A stretch of DNA of 64,000 bases, from positions 310,001-374,000 of the forward strand of contig JARBJD010000016.1 of assembly GCA_033064195.1 (NCBI GenBank). Reading direction: 5' to 3'. Each line of letters begins with the position of its first letter. The first letter of the stretch is position 1. Under the pieces are notes generated by a model, which did not search any database, was not told where the DNA came from, and was given only the letters and a program-made list of their open reading frames with translations. The position numbers and the translations under genes are program-made. Positions 1 through 12,412 of the stretch are shown piece by piece. Origin of the DNA: Blattamonas nauphoetae (lineage: Eukaryota; Preaxostyla; Oxymonadida).

Positions 1-707
1 CGATAGTTAGAACAATTGAAGAGAAGATAAGAAAGAGTGTTCGTGATCTCGGAAAGATCCAGGAGTTGTTGACGAGACGAAAAGCGAAGAACCTGAATAC
101 ACTATGAACATAACAAAACACACAGAGAACAAAGGTTTAAGAAGATGATAGACGTGAGTGATGAGCGGTCCGAGGCTATGAACGTTCGGGTTTTTGGTCA
201 GACCTATTAGACATAATTTTAATATATCTAACCCTTGATACTTGAAAAATATCACCGCAGAATGATAGTGAACATGGAATGGATAAGGAAATGACAGCTG
301 TGGATGGGTGAAGGCTGCCTCAGTGATTTGATGATTGCGTTGAAGATGAGGACGAAAACATGAACTGTTGTGATTTTGATCGAAAGGGAAGAGGCTTCCT
401 AATGCCTGTGCATAGAGACGATCCTGGTAACAGTATATCATTTTTGTCATTAGGAAAACTAGAAGAGAGGAGTTGAGTTCTGTGAATCTGTCTTGTTCTT
501 TAGACGTGAAACATGCTGGTCTGTGAGAGGAAAAATGAATGAGATTTGGTCAGACTTGGGTTCACGTGTGAATTTGTACAGGTGATGAACAAGAGAGAAA
601 AAGTGATCTCGAGTCTGTTGTGCATTCAAAGCATCATCTAGCTGAGAATTTTGGGTTAGCCATTCAGAAAACTTGCTGATGAGAGAAAGAATGCTTTCTG
701 GATGCAA
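1..707 (-). CDS. unidentified multi-exon gene, cut by the left window edge
   Basis: The gene seems to begin with ATG at 707 (MHPESILSLISKF...) and runs leftward out of the window, so its end is not visible. The first exon reads well for about 75 codons. A GT at about 505 and an AG after a pyrimidine tract at about 459 keep the frame into the next exon. A later stretch at about 1-105 (start CIQVLRFSSRQQLLDLSEIT) also looks coding and follows a plausible acceptor ending in TTCATAG. No domain is recognised. The sequence between about 110 and 400 may hold one or more further introns, so the exon structure is tentative. The start lies 250 bp beyond the 3' end of the kelch gene on the same strand. 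Confidence 0.4.
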
Positions 708-956
708 TTAGAAGAAGGAACGAGACCACGCGTTGGTGGCATGTTGGTTGTGCCTTGAACAGAGGCTATTTCTCGACTTATGTTTGATATGCCTAGTGAA
801 TTGCTTTATGACGCTAGAAACAATGAAAACACACTCATGTTTGGCAGAATATCCTCACAAAGAGAAACGATAAGGGACAAAAAATATTATGGTGGGACCT
901 TCGATCAATGTGATAAAATGAAACTCTCACGAACTGAAGTCTAAAACTCCAAAAAA

Positions 957-3900
957 TTAAACTTCGTCAAGATCTCGTTTGCTGATTTGATTATAAACGA
1001 GTTCATTGGCATATACATCGTCTTCTCCTCCATTCAATCTTGATGGATTAATTGTACTTCCACTGAACGTTGATGTGAGCTTGTCTCTTCCCTTGTTCAC
1101 AATCTTGAGGTTCAGAGAGTTGATGATTTCAAGGACCATCATAATAGTACCAAAGATTCCGAGAAAGCCAGACACCGAGGAGAGAACGTTGGACAAGAAC
1201 GATGGGAGCTTCTGACGAGGAGTGTGGTTGACCAGAACCACATTTAAGTCTCGGTTGAACTGAATTGTTGAACGAAGACCAAATTTCATGAAGAGCTCTC
1301 CAGCGTCGTTGGCGCTTCCTTGTTGGACATTTGTGGCAGCAACGAAAGCACCTGGAGTTGTTTTGTCTTTTGTGTCTGTATAGAGGGAAGGCATCAGCGT
1401 GAAGTTGAATGCTGTTGGGACTGTGCCTTTCATTGTCTTCCCTTCCTCGTTGATCGAGTACGTTGTGAGTTGAGAAATGGGTGCGTCTTTCGACTTGCCG
1501 GGGAGTGTGATTCCGGAGTGTGTTGAGACAGACGATGCGATGGAGTAGCAGTACGCACTGTCGGACGAAACAGACAGGGAGATGGACGGAATAAGGGCCG
1601 ACGATGCTGATTCGTCAATGAATGGTGGAGTGATGGGGGACGGTGAGTGGATGTCAAGAAAGCGACTGGCATTCACAGAGTTCGGTTGGGAGTGAAGAGA
1701 TGAGAAGGTTGGTGGACAGACATCCAGATTGCGATGATCTTCGGTGGAGGTTGTGAGATTATTGGCAGAGTTCCTCCCAGCTGCTTGGTATTGGAATGTT
1801 GCTGATTTGGCGGCAATAGAGACGTGACAATGTGTTGTCGGGTCTCGGAACGAGTTGGTGGATTGGATGACGGTACATTTTGGAGTGAGTGGGACTAAAT
1901 TCCCTTTTGAATCTGTGATGTAGATCACGAAGACAGTTGATGAGAGAAAAGGCAATCGGAGAAAGAGAATGAGAGAGAAGGCAATCGGAGAAAGAGAATG
2001 AGAGAGAAGAGAAGAAAGAGTGATTGAACAAACCCGTGCTGATGATATTCTGCACATCGATATCGATTCCTTTACATTCTCCTTCGGTGCCAAATGCAGC
2101 ATCGCTGCATGTCAGAACCGAATCGTACAGGACGAAGTTGACACGGATCGCTCCTGTCTTCACATCCTGGCCGAGTCCGTTTTCCATGCTGGCAGCAACT
2201 AGGGTTTTGGTTTCGGTGACGTTGTTCATGAAGAATTCCAAAAAAAGAGTGGCGATGGAACCGACGGCGAAGCAAATAAAGACGATGGAGACGAAACCAC
2301 CCAACCGAGTTTTCTTGATCACCCAAACAGCAGAGTGTGTGATCGGGTCGAGGGTTGTGTTGTGTCGAGAGGAGAAAAGATCGAAGTTCCACAGCTTGAC
2401 GCGCGAGCAGGTGCAGCAGACGAGGATGAGTCCGATGATCACTCCGACAAGGGCACCGCAGGCGTACGGTCCGATCATGATCAGCATCGAGTACTTGTCG
2501 AGGGTGTCACGAGGAGGGGGTTGGTGAGTGGCGTCCTCACCGATCTGGATGGGTTGATTGTCCTGCTTTGTGGATCCGATCGGGCAGTATTCGTTTGGGA
2601 GACATTCTTTGCACTTGGCCTGCCCTTTCTCTGCATTGAACTCTCCGTTCAGACACGAAATGCAATGGTATCCTTTGGTTGCCCCGGTGAAAGGGTTGTA
2701 ACTGCCGGGGCTGCATTCCTCGCACGAATCCAAGTTGTAGGATGCTCCGAACGTGCCAGCAGGACAGACACTGCATCCGAGGTTGGCGGTGTCCGCGGCG
2801 TTGACGTACGTGCCTGGTGCACAACCGAACTTGTCGACGAGAGAGAAGCGGTACATTTGGTTGTGGAATTGGTCCTGCGACGGGAGTTTCTTTCCGACTT
2901 GGTTACCACCAAACAGCCAGAGCTCTCGGCCGTTGATGACAGCTGTGCCTCCGGAGATGAATGGAAGACCCAATCCTCGTTTCTTGTTCTTGTCTTCGTC
3001 GGATTGGAACACTACGTTTTCCAGATCCTTGACGTTCCAATTGTTGAGTCGCGACTTGGTGTTGTCCACATCCAGTCCACCGAACGACACAAATGACGTT
3101 TCGGATGTTGTTGTGTAGGAGTGGTAGTAAATAGGCATGTCTTCGTAGAGCGTCTTGTCCAGTTTGGGTGGTTCGGAATATTTGATCGATTTCAGTCCTT
3201 TCACATCTTTTGGGACGGAGAAGACGTCAATCTCGAGAAGTGAGTGGAGGGCAGACGAGACACCACCGGCCACAAGCAAGACATCTTGGGAGCGATAAGT
3301 GGTGAGAAGGAGAGTGGGCTCTTCACGTGGGACGGGAACGTAAATATCGTTTGGGAGGGGAGTTCGGGAGTGGTGGTGGAGATTGTTGAATCGGTGACGA
3401 TAAGCAGCTTTCTCTTTGTCCATGACCGTCAGAGAGGTTGCGTTGGTTGAGTCTATCTTGTCAGAGACCAGTTCGACTTGCTGCCATGTCCGGCTGGCCA
3501 GCTCAAATCTCCACAGTTCGTTGTTGACCGCTTGACCGACACCTCGCCCACCGTAAATCCAGATTTGCTGTTTGACAATTAAGATTCCTGCGGAGTATCG
3601 ACTGGATGGGACAGCATCACTCATTGGCTCCATCTTCGACCACTCCTGCGTGCTGATTGTGAACTGCCAGATGTCATTCTCGATGGTTTCCTCTCCACTG
3701 ACGGTGTTCGACCCCTTCCCTCCAAAAATGAACAGTCGTCCTGAATGTTCAACCATCGAAAAGAGTTCCCGTGCTGGTGGAGACACAAGTGTGCTTGGAA
3801 CGTGCTGTTCCCAACGATGGGTGGTGAAGTCAAACGAGTACAGATCGTTGAGGAGAGAGTTGTGCAGTCCTCCTCGCCCTCCAAAGACCCACATTCGACC

Positions 3901-5115
3901 AAGAGCTTTGACAGCACGATGGCCGGTGCGTGGCGATGGAATAGAAAGAATTTCAGGAGAGATAATTGAGCATTGTCCAGATTCGAGTGAAATATCGACT
4001 TTTACCATGTCCCCTCGAACATGAGTGTCGGCCACACCTCCAAAGACGTAGAGAATTGTCCCAGCGGCATTCGTGGCACATCCACAGCTGGCTCTTTGAT
4101 ATTGATTAAGATCAATTAAATTTGACGTACCAGTGCCGGGAGACGACGACATAGATTTCTTATCATTTGGAAACGTCAGAGCAGTATAGTAAACATATTG
4201 ATTCGCCTCGCCCGATGTTGCATGCTCAAAGCTCATGACAATCACGTCGTTTCTATACACAATGTCACCGTCTTCGTAGAGCGTCCCGCCAAACGTGAAG
4301 GAGTCGTATCCGGACGAGCACCAGCCAGCGTCGCTTCTTGGAGTTGGTTCTGTGACGTCCTCCGTTCCGTCTTTATTTTTGAATGGAATTTTCGCCCATT
4401 GCGGGGTTGGATCGTCGGTGTTGATTCGATAAACTGAGAATGACTGTGCTCCTTTCGAAGTATATCCGCCATAAATGAACAAATCTGAGACCAGTGCATG
4501 TGCTCCCCCGAAACTTCTCGTGGGGGGATTTTCATTGTCGTCTTTTGCTTCCGTTTCTTTGATGACCTCTCTCCATTTGTGTGTGCGAAGATCGAATTCC
4601 CAAACATCGTTTGTCTTCCCATCGCTGGTCCTACCTCCAAAAATATACCCTTTGTTATTTGTTGATGTGAAATGAGCCGCTTGTCTGGCTTGTGGAATAG
4701 GTTCTGATTGTTCAATGTTGGTCCAAGTCTGAGAGTCCAGATCAAGACACCACATATCATTGTAGAATCCATTCTCTCCTTTTCCACCCCACACATAAAC
4801 AAACTGATCCGACGAGAAAACACATGCATCTATGACAGATGGCGTTGGCTGGAGTCCATTTATAACAAATGGGAACCATCTTTCAAGGGCAGTGTCAAAG
4901 ACAAACACATCATTGAGGTATTCATTCTTTGATGATCGTCCACCAATAACAAGAAGTGTATCTCTCCACTCTGAAAAGTGGGAGAGTGAGACAACGATCG
5001 GGTTGGAACGAGGTGATGGTGGAGTTCCCGTCTTTGGAAAGTTACTCCATTCCGTGCAAACAGTTCCAAGATCACCGTAACAGGATTGGATGATAGATAT
5101 TACGACAATAAACAT
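957..5115 (-). CDS. secreted/membrane kelch-repeat protein with Cys-rich region and TM segments
   Basis: Large protein of about 1,350 residues. From the chosen ATG at 5115 it starts with a hydrophobic signal-like segment (MFIVVISIIQSCYG); an in-frame ATG further upstream at 5301 would bury that segment, so it was not used. About nine to eleven kelch blades follow, each with the GG pair and later W (e.g. DQFVYVWGGKGENGFYNDMW). Next comes a Cys-rich stretch of the ephrin-receptor/GCC2-GCC3 type (CxPGTY, CPAGTFG, CSPGSYN, CLNGEFN, CLPNEYC), then a strong TM segment (GALVGVIIGLILVCC), a second hydrophobic segment, and a third near the C-terminus. One intron at 1913-2033 keeps the frame (phase 1). 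This suggests a cell-surface or endomembrane adhesion or receptor-like protein; the ligand is unknown. Confidence 0.85.
1913..2033 (-). repeat. intron of the kelch gene containing a 29-nt tandem duplication
   Basis: The intron runs GT at 2033 to AG at 1913 (121 nt). Within it a 29-nt unit is present twice head-to-tail (1951-1979 and 1980-2008), with a partial third unit at 1941-1950. The repeat is pyrimidine-rich on the coding strand, so it duplicates the tract in front of the 3' splice site. Both flanking exons stay in frame when it is removed. Confidence 0.75.
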
Positions 5116-5297
5116 TCCTTCCTGAGCCGGGAATAAAGAATGGGTGAGATGCGTGGAAGTGTGAGTGAAATAGTTTGAAGAATAGCTATCAACACATAAA
5201 CAAAGGTCACACTTCGTGAATATACCCATCTTTTTGACATAATCCTGTTTCGCAAAAGAGAGCAAGCGCTTGACATTCTTGATAAGAGACATTGATT

Positions 5298-8200
5298 TCA
5301 TCTTGGTCGTTGGACGCCGGTAGGAGGAGGCAACGTCCCTATTTTTATGTCAACTCCATTGCTTGACAGAAGTTGCTTTGTTTTGATGGTGATTGCCTCA
5401 GCCTCCTTTCGAACACCAGGAACGTACTCCAGAATCTTCTTCCCACTTTTTGTGGTCGAAGAGTCGGTGCCCTGTGCCCGCTCAATCTGATCGCGATAGA
5501 TCTCTTTGTCGCCGATCTGATGGAGATGCTTGGTGACCGACTGCAGAGACAGGATCATCCGAATTGTGGCTGGCTGGTCCACTTTGAAGCCATACGAGAG
5601 AACACGGACGAAGAAGCCGTCGTACAGATGGAGAAAGAAGCGGGAGTGTTTGAGGAGCAGAATGATAATCGCTTCGATTTGAACTGTCTTTGCAAACTCT
5701 GAGAGAGAATAGAGCGTGTCAATGCAGATTCCCAGAGTGGTGGCGATGAGTGAGGGAGAACTTGTCTTTCCTGCGTCTGTGTCTTCATCGGAGTGGCCTG
5801 ACTCGTCCGAACTACCATCATCCTGCTTCGTCCGCTTCTCTTTTGTAAACACCCCTTTCTTAAGGGCTTGGGATTTCAGCTTCTTCATCTCGTCGTTGAG
5901 TTTCTCAAAGACGCAACCAAACCAAGTCGGGTATGTCTTTTCGTGAAGTGTGCCGATGTGAGGAGCACGCTTCGTGTCGGTCATTTGTGTATCTGCTTCT
6001 CTCTCCATCTCTTCCCGAAGGGAAGTCGAGAAGTCATCTCGCGCAATTTTGACAAGAATGGTGATCGAGTGGGGATGTCTGTTGAGGTACAGAGTGATCA
6101 GAGATGCGAGGCTGTTGGCGGTGAATATGAAGTGTTGTCCTGAATCGTGAACAAGAGGAACAGAACGAGTAAATTCGTGTGAAGGCGGGAGAACTGATGA
6201 CATAGTTTCTGAGAAAACGAGAGGAGACCAGGAATGAGCGAGGTAGGTCTCGACAAGTTTGGTGAATGACGAGATGAGACTTGATGGGGAGGGAGAGGAG
6301 AAAAGTTCAGTTGTCGTTGCTTCCACGGACTTCCCTGGAGGAAGAGGGATGCTGGGGTGGAGAGAGAGGAGTGTGTCGACCAGAGTGCAAATTTGGAGAG
6401 CGAGTGGGAATGATTCAGCGTCGAGAGGGATTTGGAGGAGTGAAGATGACTTTAGTGAAGACACCGCAGAAAAGATGAGCGCTTCCATGGACGGGAGCTT
6501 GAGAGTGTACTTTTGGAGAAGACTGATTAGAAACTGGGGATTGGAGACACTGAAGTCGGGGAGATTTGGTTGAGGTCCTTTCGTCTCAGCAATGAGAGAG
6601 CAGAGTGAAGTCAGGAGGAGGCGAAGGATTGTGTCGGGTGCAGGAATGAAACTCGTCCCGTTCTCAGTCTGAAGGGAGGGAAGGTATCGAAGATGAGGAG
6701 TTGTGAAGGTGTGCTGGATGATGCTGATGATCAGCGACACACACGACACGGTGACAGTCATTCTGTCTTCCAGTGCCTCTTCTGCGAGGAGTTCTGCTCT
6801 TCTCGCTCTTTCCTCTTCCGTGTCTTCGTCGTCATTCAAAATCACTCGTCCCCCTCGCTTCTCTTCAATTGCTTCGTCGTTGTCCTTCTCATCAGGATTT
6901 CTTCCGACACTGCGAGACGTTAACTCTTTACCCATCCGAACGAGTTCCTCTTCATCTTCTTCGATTCCAAAATGAGCGTCGATCCATTCCCCTCTCCGAC
7001 GATGACTCGGACGCTTGAGTTGGAATTGTTTGTCGTCATCCAGTGACTCCTTACAAACTGTTGAGAGTGCTTTTAGATGCTCCATCAGACACGGAAGAAT
7101 GAAGACAAGAGCTGAGAGAAGGAGGACGTCGTTCTCATCTCCAGTTTGAGACTCGATAACGGACGACAGCATCTGCATCACGTGTTGGTCAGAGATGGAC
7201 GATTGAATGCGAGTTGGTTGGATGAGTGACTGAGGCAATTGAGGGGCTGCTTGCGACATTATGAGGATCGGAGAAGTAATGGCGACAGGATCCGCTGGCG
7301 TCACCGGACAGAAAAGTGTGTCGATCACATCATCATCCCACAACCCCTTTTTCTTTTCTCGTTTCGGAGGATGGCGGGCGGGTCCATCTGCATATGTTCG
7401 TTCTCCTCTGATTCGCTTATCGTTCTGTTCGAGCTTCCACATCAGATTGGTGAGGAGAAAATGAAGCTCTGTCAGAGACAAGCCTTTCATGTACGAGTTT
7501 GGTTTCGGAGAGGCTTTGATGAGAGGAAATCTGAGCATGGTGAGAGCATGGAAGCGGAGCGGTCGGAGGACGAAGGGAAGCAGTTTGTCTGTTTGGAGGT
7601 TCAGATTGTTTCCGGTCTGCGAAGTAGCCCATGCTTCGTGATTGAACGCTTCATCCTCGTCTTTCACAAACTCTTGTGGGAGAGGCCCGCCAGCAGCAAA
7701 AACTGCGATGTGTGGAGGATGCGTTGATGATCGCTTGAATTGGCTTGGAGGGTGGCGGATTGAAGGCGTTCCAGTCTTCATGGATTCGTTGTCCGTGTTC
7801 GTCTCGAGACCACTTCCGATCTTGCTCAGGGCGATGAAAAAACTTGGGGAGAGTGAAGTCCAACGAATGAGAGCACGCTCCAACGAGATCAATCTGGAGA
7901 GATTGAGCAGAGTTGTGGTAATTGCATCTTCCACAGTGCACATGCTGAAGAGGTTGATGTTCTCTCGGATGATGCACGCACACATGTAGAGGGCATAGCA
8001 CGCCATGTTCAGATGGACAGGATGGGCACGATTTTCTTTGTGAGCCGAGAAGAGAACATATTCATTGAAAAGGCAGTGGGCAGAATCACCAATAGCACAG
8101 ATCTCAGCCATTGCATGCGAGATAACTTTGAATGACGGATAGAAAGGGCTCGACGTGTCGGTTGGAGTGACGTTGCCTGCTTCGATGGACGATCGAATTG

Positions 8201-10820
8201 TGGCGGCCCCGACGACCCTGATACGCGAAGGCTGAACAAAAAACGAGCAGGGGAAGAACTTGCTCCCTCTGAGTTCATTGAACATGAACTTGATCGATGG
8301 GTCTCCATCCTTGAAGCAGACAACTGGAACAACCACGCCATCGAGTCCGTCTTTCTCCTTGTCGATCCGTTCGATCGGTGGGATTGACTCTGAGCCATTC
8401 ACTCGCTCGTTAAATGAATGTCGATGTGGAGTCATTTGCGTGTTCTCGTTGTCTCCTGGGATTTCCATTCCATAGTCTTCCATCTCATCTGAAACAGTGT
8501 CCAAGATTTGATATGTCACTTTATCCACCAGTTCGTACGAATCAATCAAGCCAGCAAGCCCATCGTTCAGAATTGAGATGGAGACAGGCTGTTTTGAGGT
8601 CTTCTCTCGAGTGATGGCAATCAGCTGCTCAAGTTCAGTTGTCTGCTCCTCTTTCCACTCCTCGTCGTGATGCTTTCCTTCTTTTCGGATGACAACACTG
8701 AGTGCCGAAGAGTATGCAAGCGTGCCCACAATGCCGATGGATTGCTTGATGCCTCTTCCACGCGACATCCCAGCGAATTCATGACACTGCATCAACTCCT
8801 TCCGAATCAGAATGTTCAACACATCTTTCAGTCCTTCATGCATTGCTTCACCTCCACATGCCAACACACATGCAGCTTTGAACACGAGTGCGACCTGCTG
8901 CGGTTTGAGTCCGCCAATGTAGTCAACAAGAGCTTGAACGAAAGCCGAGTATCTCCGCATGACGTCGGTGTAGTTCGTGCAGAGGAAGACGAATGTTTCG
9001 AGTGCAGCTGTGGCTGTGGGGACGTGTGTGCTTCCGACAAAGTTGAGGAGAGAGGAGAGGATGTCCTGCTGGAGAGTGGTTGAGGCGGGTGAGTTGCTGA
9101 GGGCGATGAAAGTGTTGACAAAGAGTGAGCGTCCAGCAATCTGGCAGTTTGATGCCTTCATAGTGGATAACGTGCTCTTCGATGCATCACCCTTCGCTTT
9201 TGGTGTCTGAATGAGAAGAGACGATGCGATTTCTGTGACAGTTGAAATTACACCCTCGAGAGCGATCGTATGCTCCTGGTTGATAGCCTGTGAGACGATT
9301 CGATTCGACAAAAACCCTTTCGAGGCCCACAGCTCCATCAACTGCATCGTCTGCCGTCCAAAAGTGATTGAGGGTTGCAAGAAGAAGACAGCCCAGAGGT
9401 GGATGGGGCGGAGGAGTGTCTCGTCCGTCACAAGCCTCAGCATGGAGAAGAGCGTCGAGCTGAACGGAGAATCAATGGTGCACTCCCGCTTGAGGAGGTC
9501 AAACACCATTCCTTCAGCATCCTTCCACAATCTTTTCTCTTTCGAATCTTTGGGGGTCGTTCCTGCCAGTTGAGTGTTTGGGACATTGTGTGTTGTTTGG
9601 TTGGTAAAGAACAGGGTGTTGAGATTGGAGAGAACGTCAGAGACTGTTTCTTTCATTCGGTGAGGCGGACTGTTGTGGACGAGATAGTCGACGACAGACA
9701 CAATCATCGATTCCGAAACAGAGCGTAAGGATGCAGAGCAGGCGGTTAAGATTTCATCTGACTGTTTGGGAGTAACCCTGTGATGAGAAAAAGTCGAAAG
9801 TGTTGATGATGAGAAACGATGTGATGGGAGAAAACAACGACAGACTGAAGAGATGACATGGTTGTGAGGATCGATGGGAGAGATGTGTCTCCCCCATTCA
9901 CAACCATTTCGCACAGCTTGTCAGATATGATCCCATGGAGGTGTTCAGAGGCAATGCTGGGAAGAGACAGAATAAGCTCTGAACGGATATCAATTAAAGC
10001 CGAATTCGCATCTTTTGAAGACGATATTTCGGTGATTGTTCTGGGAGTGATCATGGGAATTGTTTCAAGGATTCTATTCACGACAAATTCTTCACATTTC
10101 AAGTTATCAAGCCAAAAGAATTGACGGAGAATGAATTTAATGGTTGACGGATGAAATACATATGTGGAGGTAGGATTTGTTGAGAGTTCTCTACAGTGAC
10201 ATAAATAAAAAATAATCTGCAGACAAGTCCATGGAAAGTTCAACAAGAAGATCCAAAAGGATCGTTGCTGCAGTTTTTTGGAACGTATCAATGTTTAGTA
10301 AAAGTTTGAAGACGGTTTCCGACGACTGAGTGGAAAGAGTGAATGAATGTGATCTTGAGATATAAAAATGAGAGAAATAAAGGTAAACGAATCGTGACTT
10401 GCGATGGGAAAGAGAAGACATCGAAGCTGTTTGATATCCGCACAAAAGGAGACAAGGCTGTCATGGAGAAAAGTGACGTTTTCCGGTGTTGATAAATAAT
10501 TCTCAAGCTTTTTCTGGGAAGAAATGTGCGATTCCCCTATCAACGAAGACAATAATGTGAGCATTACATCGGTGAAAAAATGCATACGAAAAAAGAAATG
10601 ATTCTGTTGAAAAACTGTTCCACAGGTATCAAGAACTTGCAAAAATGGATGATCATTCGACGGTTGTTGAGATGAGAGGGCAATACCCCTTAGAGAACTG
10701 CGTTGAAGATTCATCCTTGTTAGATTCAACGAGAGACAATTTACAAAAACAATGTTGGGAAAGGTCTTTTTCAGAAAAAAGGGGTTCAATGATGCAAATA
10801 AGATGTAAAAATTTCGCAAA
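5298..10820 (-). CDS. FANCD2: Fanconi anaemia group D2 protein homologue
   Basis: Large helical-repeat protein that resembles FANCD2 along its length. Colinear blocks include QFFWLDNLKCEEFV, IRSELILSLPSIA, FVQALVDYIGGLKPQQVALV (human FVKGILDYLDNISPQQI...), IKQSIGIVG (human YKLIGIIG, next to ubiquitination site Lys561) and a C-terminal block LLKHSRFFLHLYDGFF (human LKYGRLFVEAFL). FANCD2 is a DNA clamp partner of FANCI that acts in interstrand-crosslink repair. Introns at 9778-9845 (68 nt), 10191-10224 (34 nt) and an acceptor at 10326 keep the frame. The 5' exons between about 10.3 and 10.8 kb are not fully resolved: SSQKKLENYLSTPENV matches the human QKKL region, but the start codon is uncertain. 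A lysine lies one residue off the Lys561 position in a by-eye alignment. The stop lies 183 bp upstream of the kelch start. Confidence 0.8.
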
Positions 10821-10921
10821 ATGGATGAAGTGATTTGTAAAGAATGAAGAGTTGGGTGGCATAAAAAGAATGAATGGATCAGAATCCTGTTGAAAATGAA
10901 GAGAGACAGAAGATCCCGAAT

Positions 10922-11399
10922 CTAACCATTATCTGGTTGAATGAGAGACATAATTTCAGCGATTCTATCTTCACGATCACTGTAAATACGGATGAAGGAG
11001 AACAAATCAAATACCGTCTGACATCATCAGGCTCACCAACACCAATAACTTGATAAAGTGCCGTAATACCATGCGATAATAACTCCATGTCCAACCCAAA
11101 CAGTTCAAAAAGAGTCTTCACAAGATAATGATAGAAAGAGAACAAACTTCTTTCTTTTCTGAGATTTGAGTTTGTCTGCGGCCTAAATCTTCTGATTTTT
11201 TCTTTAACGCATGAATTTTCTTGTGTAAGTGAACGGAGTTTTCCTAGAATGAGTCCAATTGAGAGGAAATGAAGGTAGAATGGATTCACACCTCCCGCGG
11301 TTTGGCGATGTTTTCGTGTTCAATTTTGCGGAAAAGATCAGATATATGATCACTTTTTTGTCGAAATTGAGATTCAAGGGACAGTAAAGTCTGATTCAT
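10922..11399 (-). CDS. small coiled-coil protein, four exons
   Basis: Starts with ATG at 11399 (MNQTLLSLESQFRQKSD). Introns begin after PRE at about 11293 and after KKE at about 11145, and a third follows DDVRR. All use GT...AG and keep the frame, giving a predicted protein of about 120 residues ending IAEIMSLIQPDNG. The first half is charged and heptad-like (a coiled coil); the second half has a short conserved-looking block, FELFGLDMELLSHGITALYQ. The size and layout recall small kinetochore or BLOC-type subunits, but no family is recognised and no function is assigned. Its start codon lies only 35 bp from that of the divergent RBM22-like gene, so the two probably share a bidirectional promoter. 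Confidence 0.6.
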
Positions 11400-11434
11400 G
11401 AAGGCAATTTGAAGATCCCATCATCTTTTTATCC

Positions 11435-12340
11435 ATGGCTCAACAAGATGAGTTTCCAATTGTTTGTGAAACATGTCTTGGAACAAATCCGCATATTAAG
11501 ATGGTATTTCTTTTTCGTCAATTGGATCATCTTTCTTCCCTCATCTGCCAAATTCAGACGCGTGAACCATTTGGGAAGGAATGCAAGGTATATCTCTGAA
11601 ATATCATCTTTATTTTTAACTTTATGTTATCTTTTAGATCTGTAATCGACCATTCACCATTTTTAGGTGGAAACCTCAAATGCCTGGTATGGAATCTCGA
11701 TACAAAAAGACTGAAATCTGTCAACGTCTGTCTCTAAGACTTTCTGCTTATATTATCATCCTCATCCACTTAGAATGTGCCAAAGAGAAAAATGTTTGTC
11801 AGACATGTCTTCTTGACCTTCAACATGGTCTACCAATTCAAGTTCGAGATGCCCTTCTTGCACAAGGGCAGGAAACAGCAGCAAGTGTTGAAACAGCAGC
11901 ACTTTCGCAAGTAAACTTGGATTACCACTTTGCTCTAAAACGCCTTCGGGTATGTCATCTTTATTTCAGATTTATTTAACTAGGGTGAAGAACCTCAACC
12001 TCAGACATCAGACACTGTTTCAGATGCTGTGAAACAATCAATTGCCAAACTTAGTCATGATAAACCTTACTTTAAACGGAATCGTCCCCATGTTTGTAGC
12101 TTTTGGGTGAAAGGCGAATGCAAACGAGGTGATGAATGTCCGTACCTTCATGAGGCCCCTAAAACGGGTCCCCTGGCACATCAAAACATCAAAGATCGAT
12201 ACCACGGCACGAATGATCCAGTTGCTCAAAAGATGTTGGAACGACTAGAAGCTCAAAAAAAGAAAACAAAGCAAATGTCAGGAGCCCTCAAAAAACCTAC
12301 TACTGGTTCTTTACGGGCTGGAAGGAGAGATTATGATTGA
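11435..12340 (+). CDS. RBM22: RBM22/Slt11-like spliceosome factor lacking the C-terminal RRM
   Basis: Member of the RBM22 (Ecm2/Slt11-Cwc2) family, which binds the U6 internal stem-loop and the pre-mRNA in activated spliceosomes. Four short introns restore the family sequence: 11504-11557, 11588-11637, 11726-11773 and 11950-11983 (54, 50, 48 and 34 nt). The N-terminal Cys clusters ([49 protein letters not shown]) and the CCCH finger ([20 protein letters not shown], then YLHE) with [14 protein letters not shown] are strongly conserved. In other family members an RRM follows; here the protein ends about 45 residues after the finger in a Lys-rich tail. The stop at 12340 is only 72 bp before the next gene, so no RRM exon fits downstream. 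The truncation looks real, or the RRM was lost. Confidence 0.9.
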
Positions 12341-12412
12341 ATTATCTTGATTGCATTTCACTTTTGACAAAAATAACGAATTGTGGTTTGATCCTTAAAT
12401 CGTGATATTAAT

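Noticed and set aside
2335-3096. 253-codon plus-strand ORF inside the kelch gene
   Set aside because: Antisense shadow; the minus strand carries unmistakable kelch and Cys-rich motifs over the same bases.
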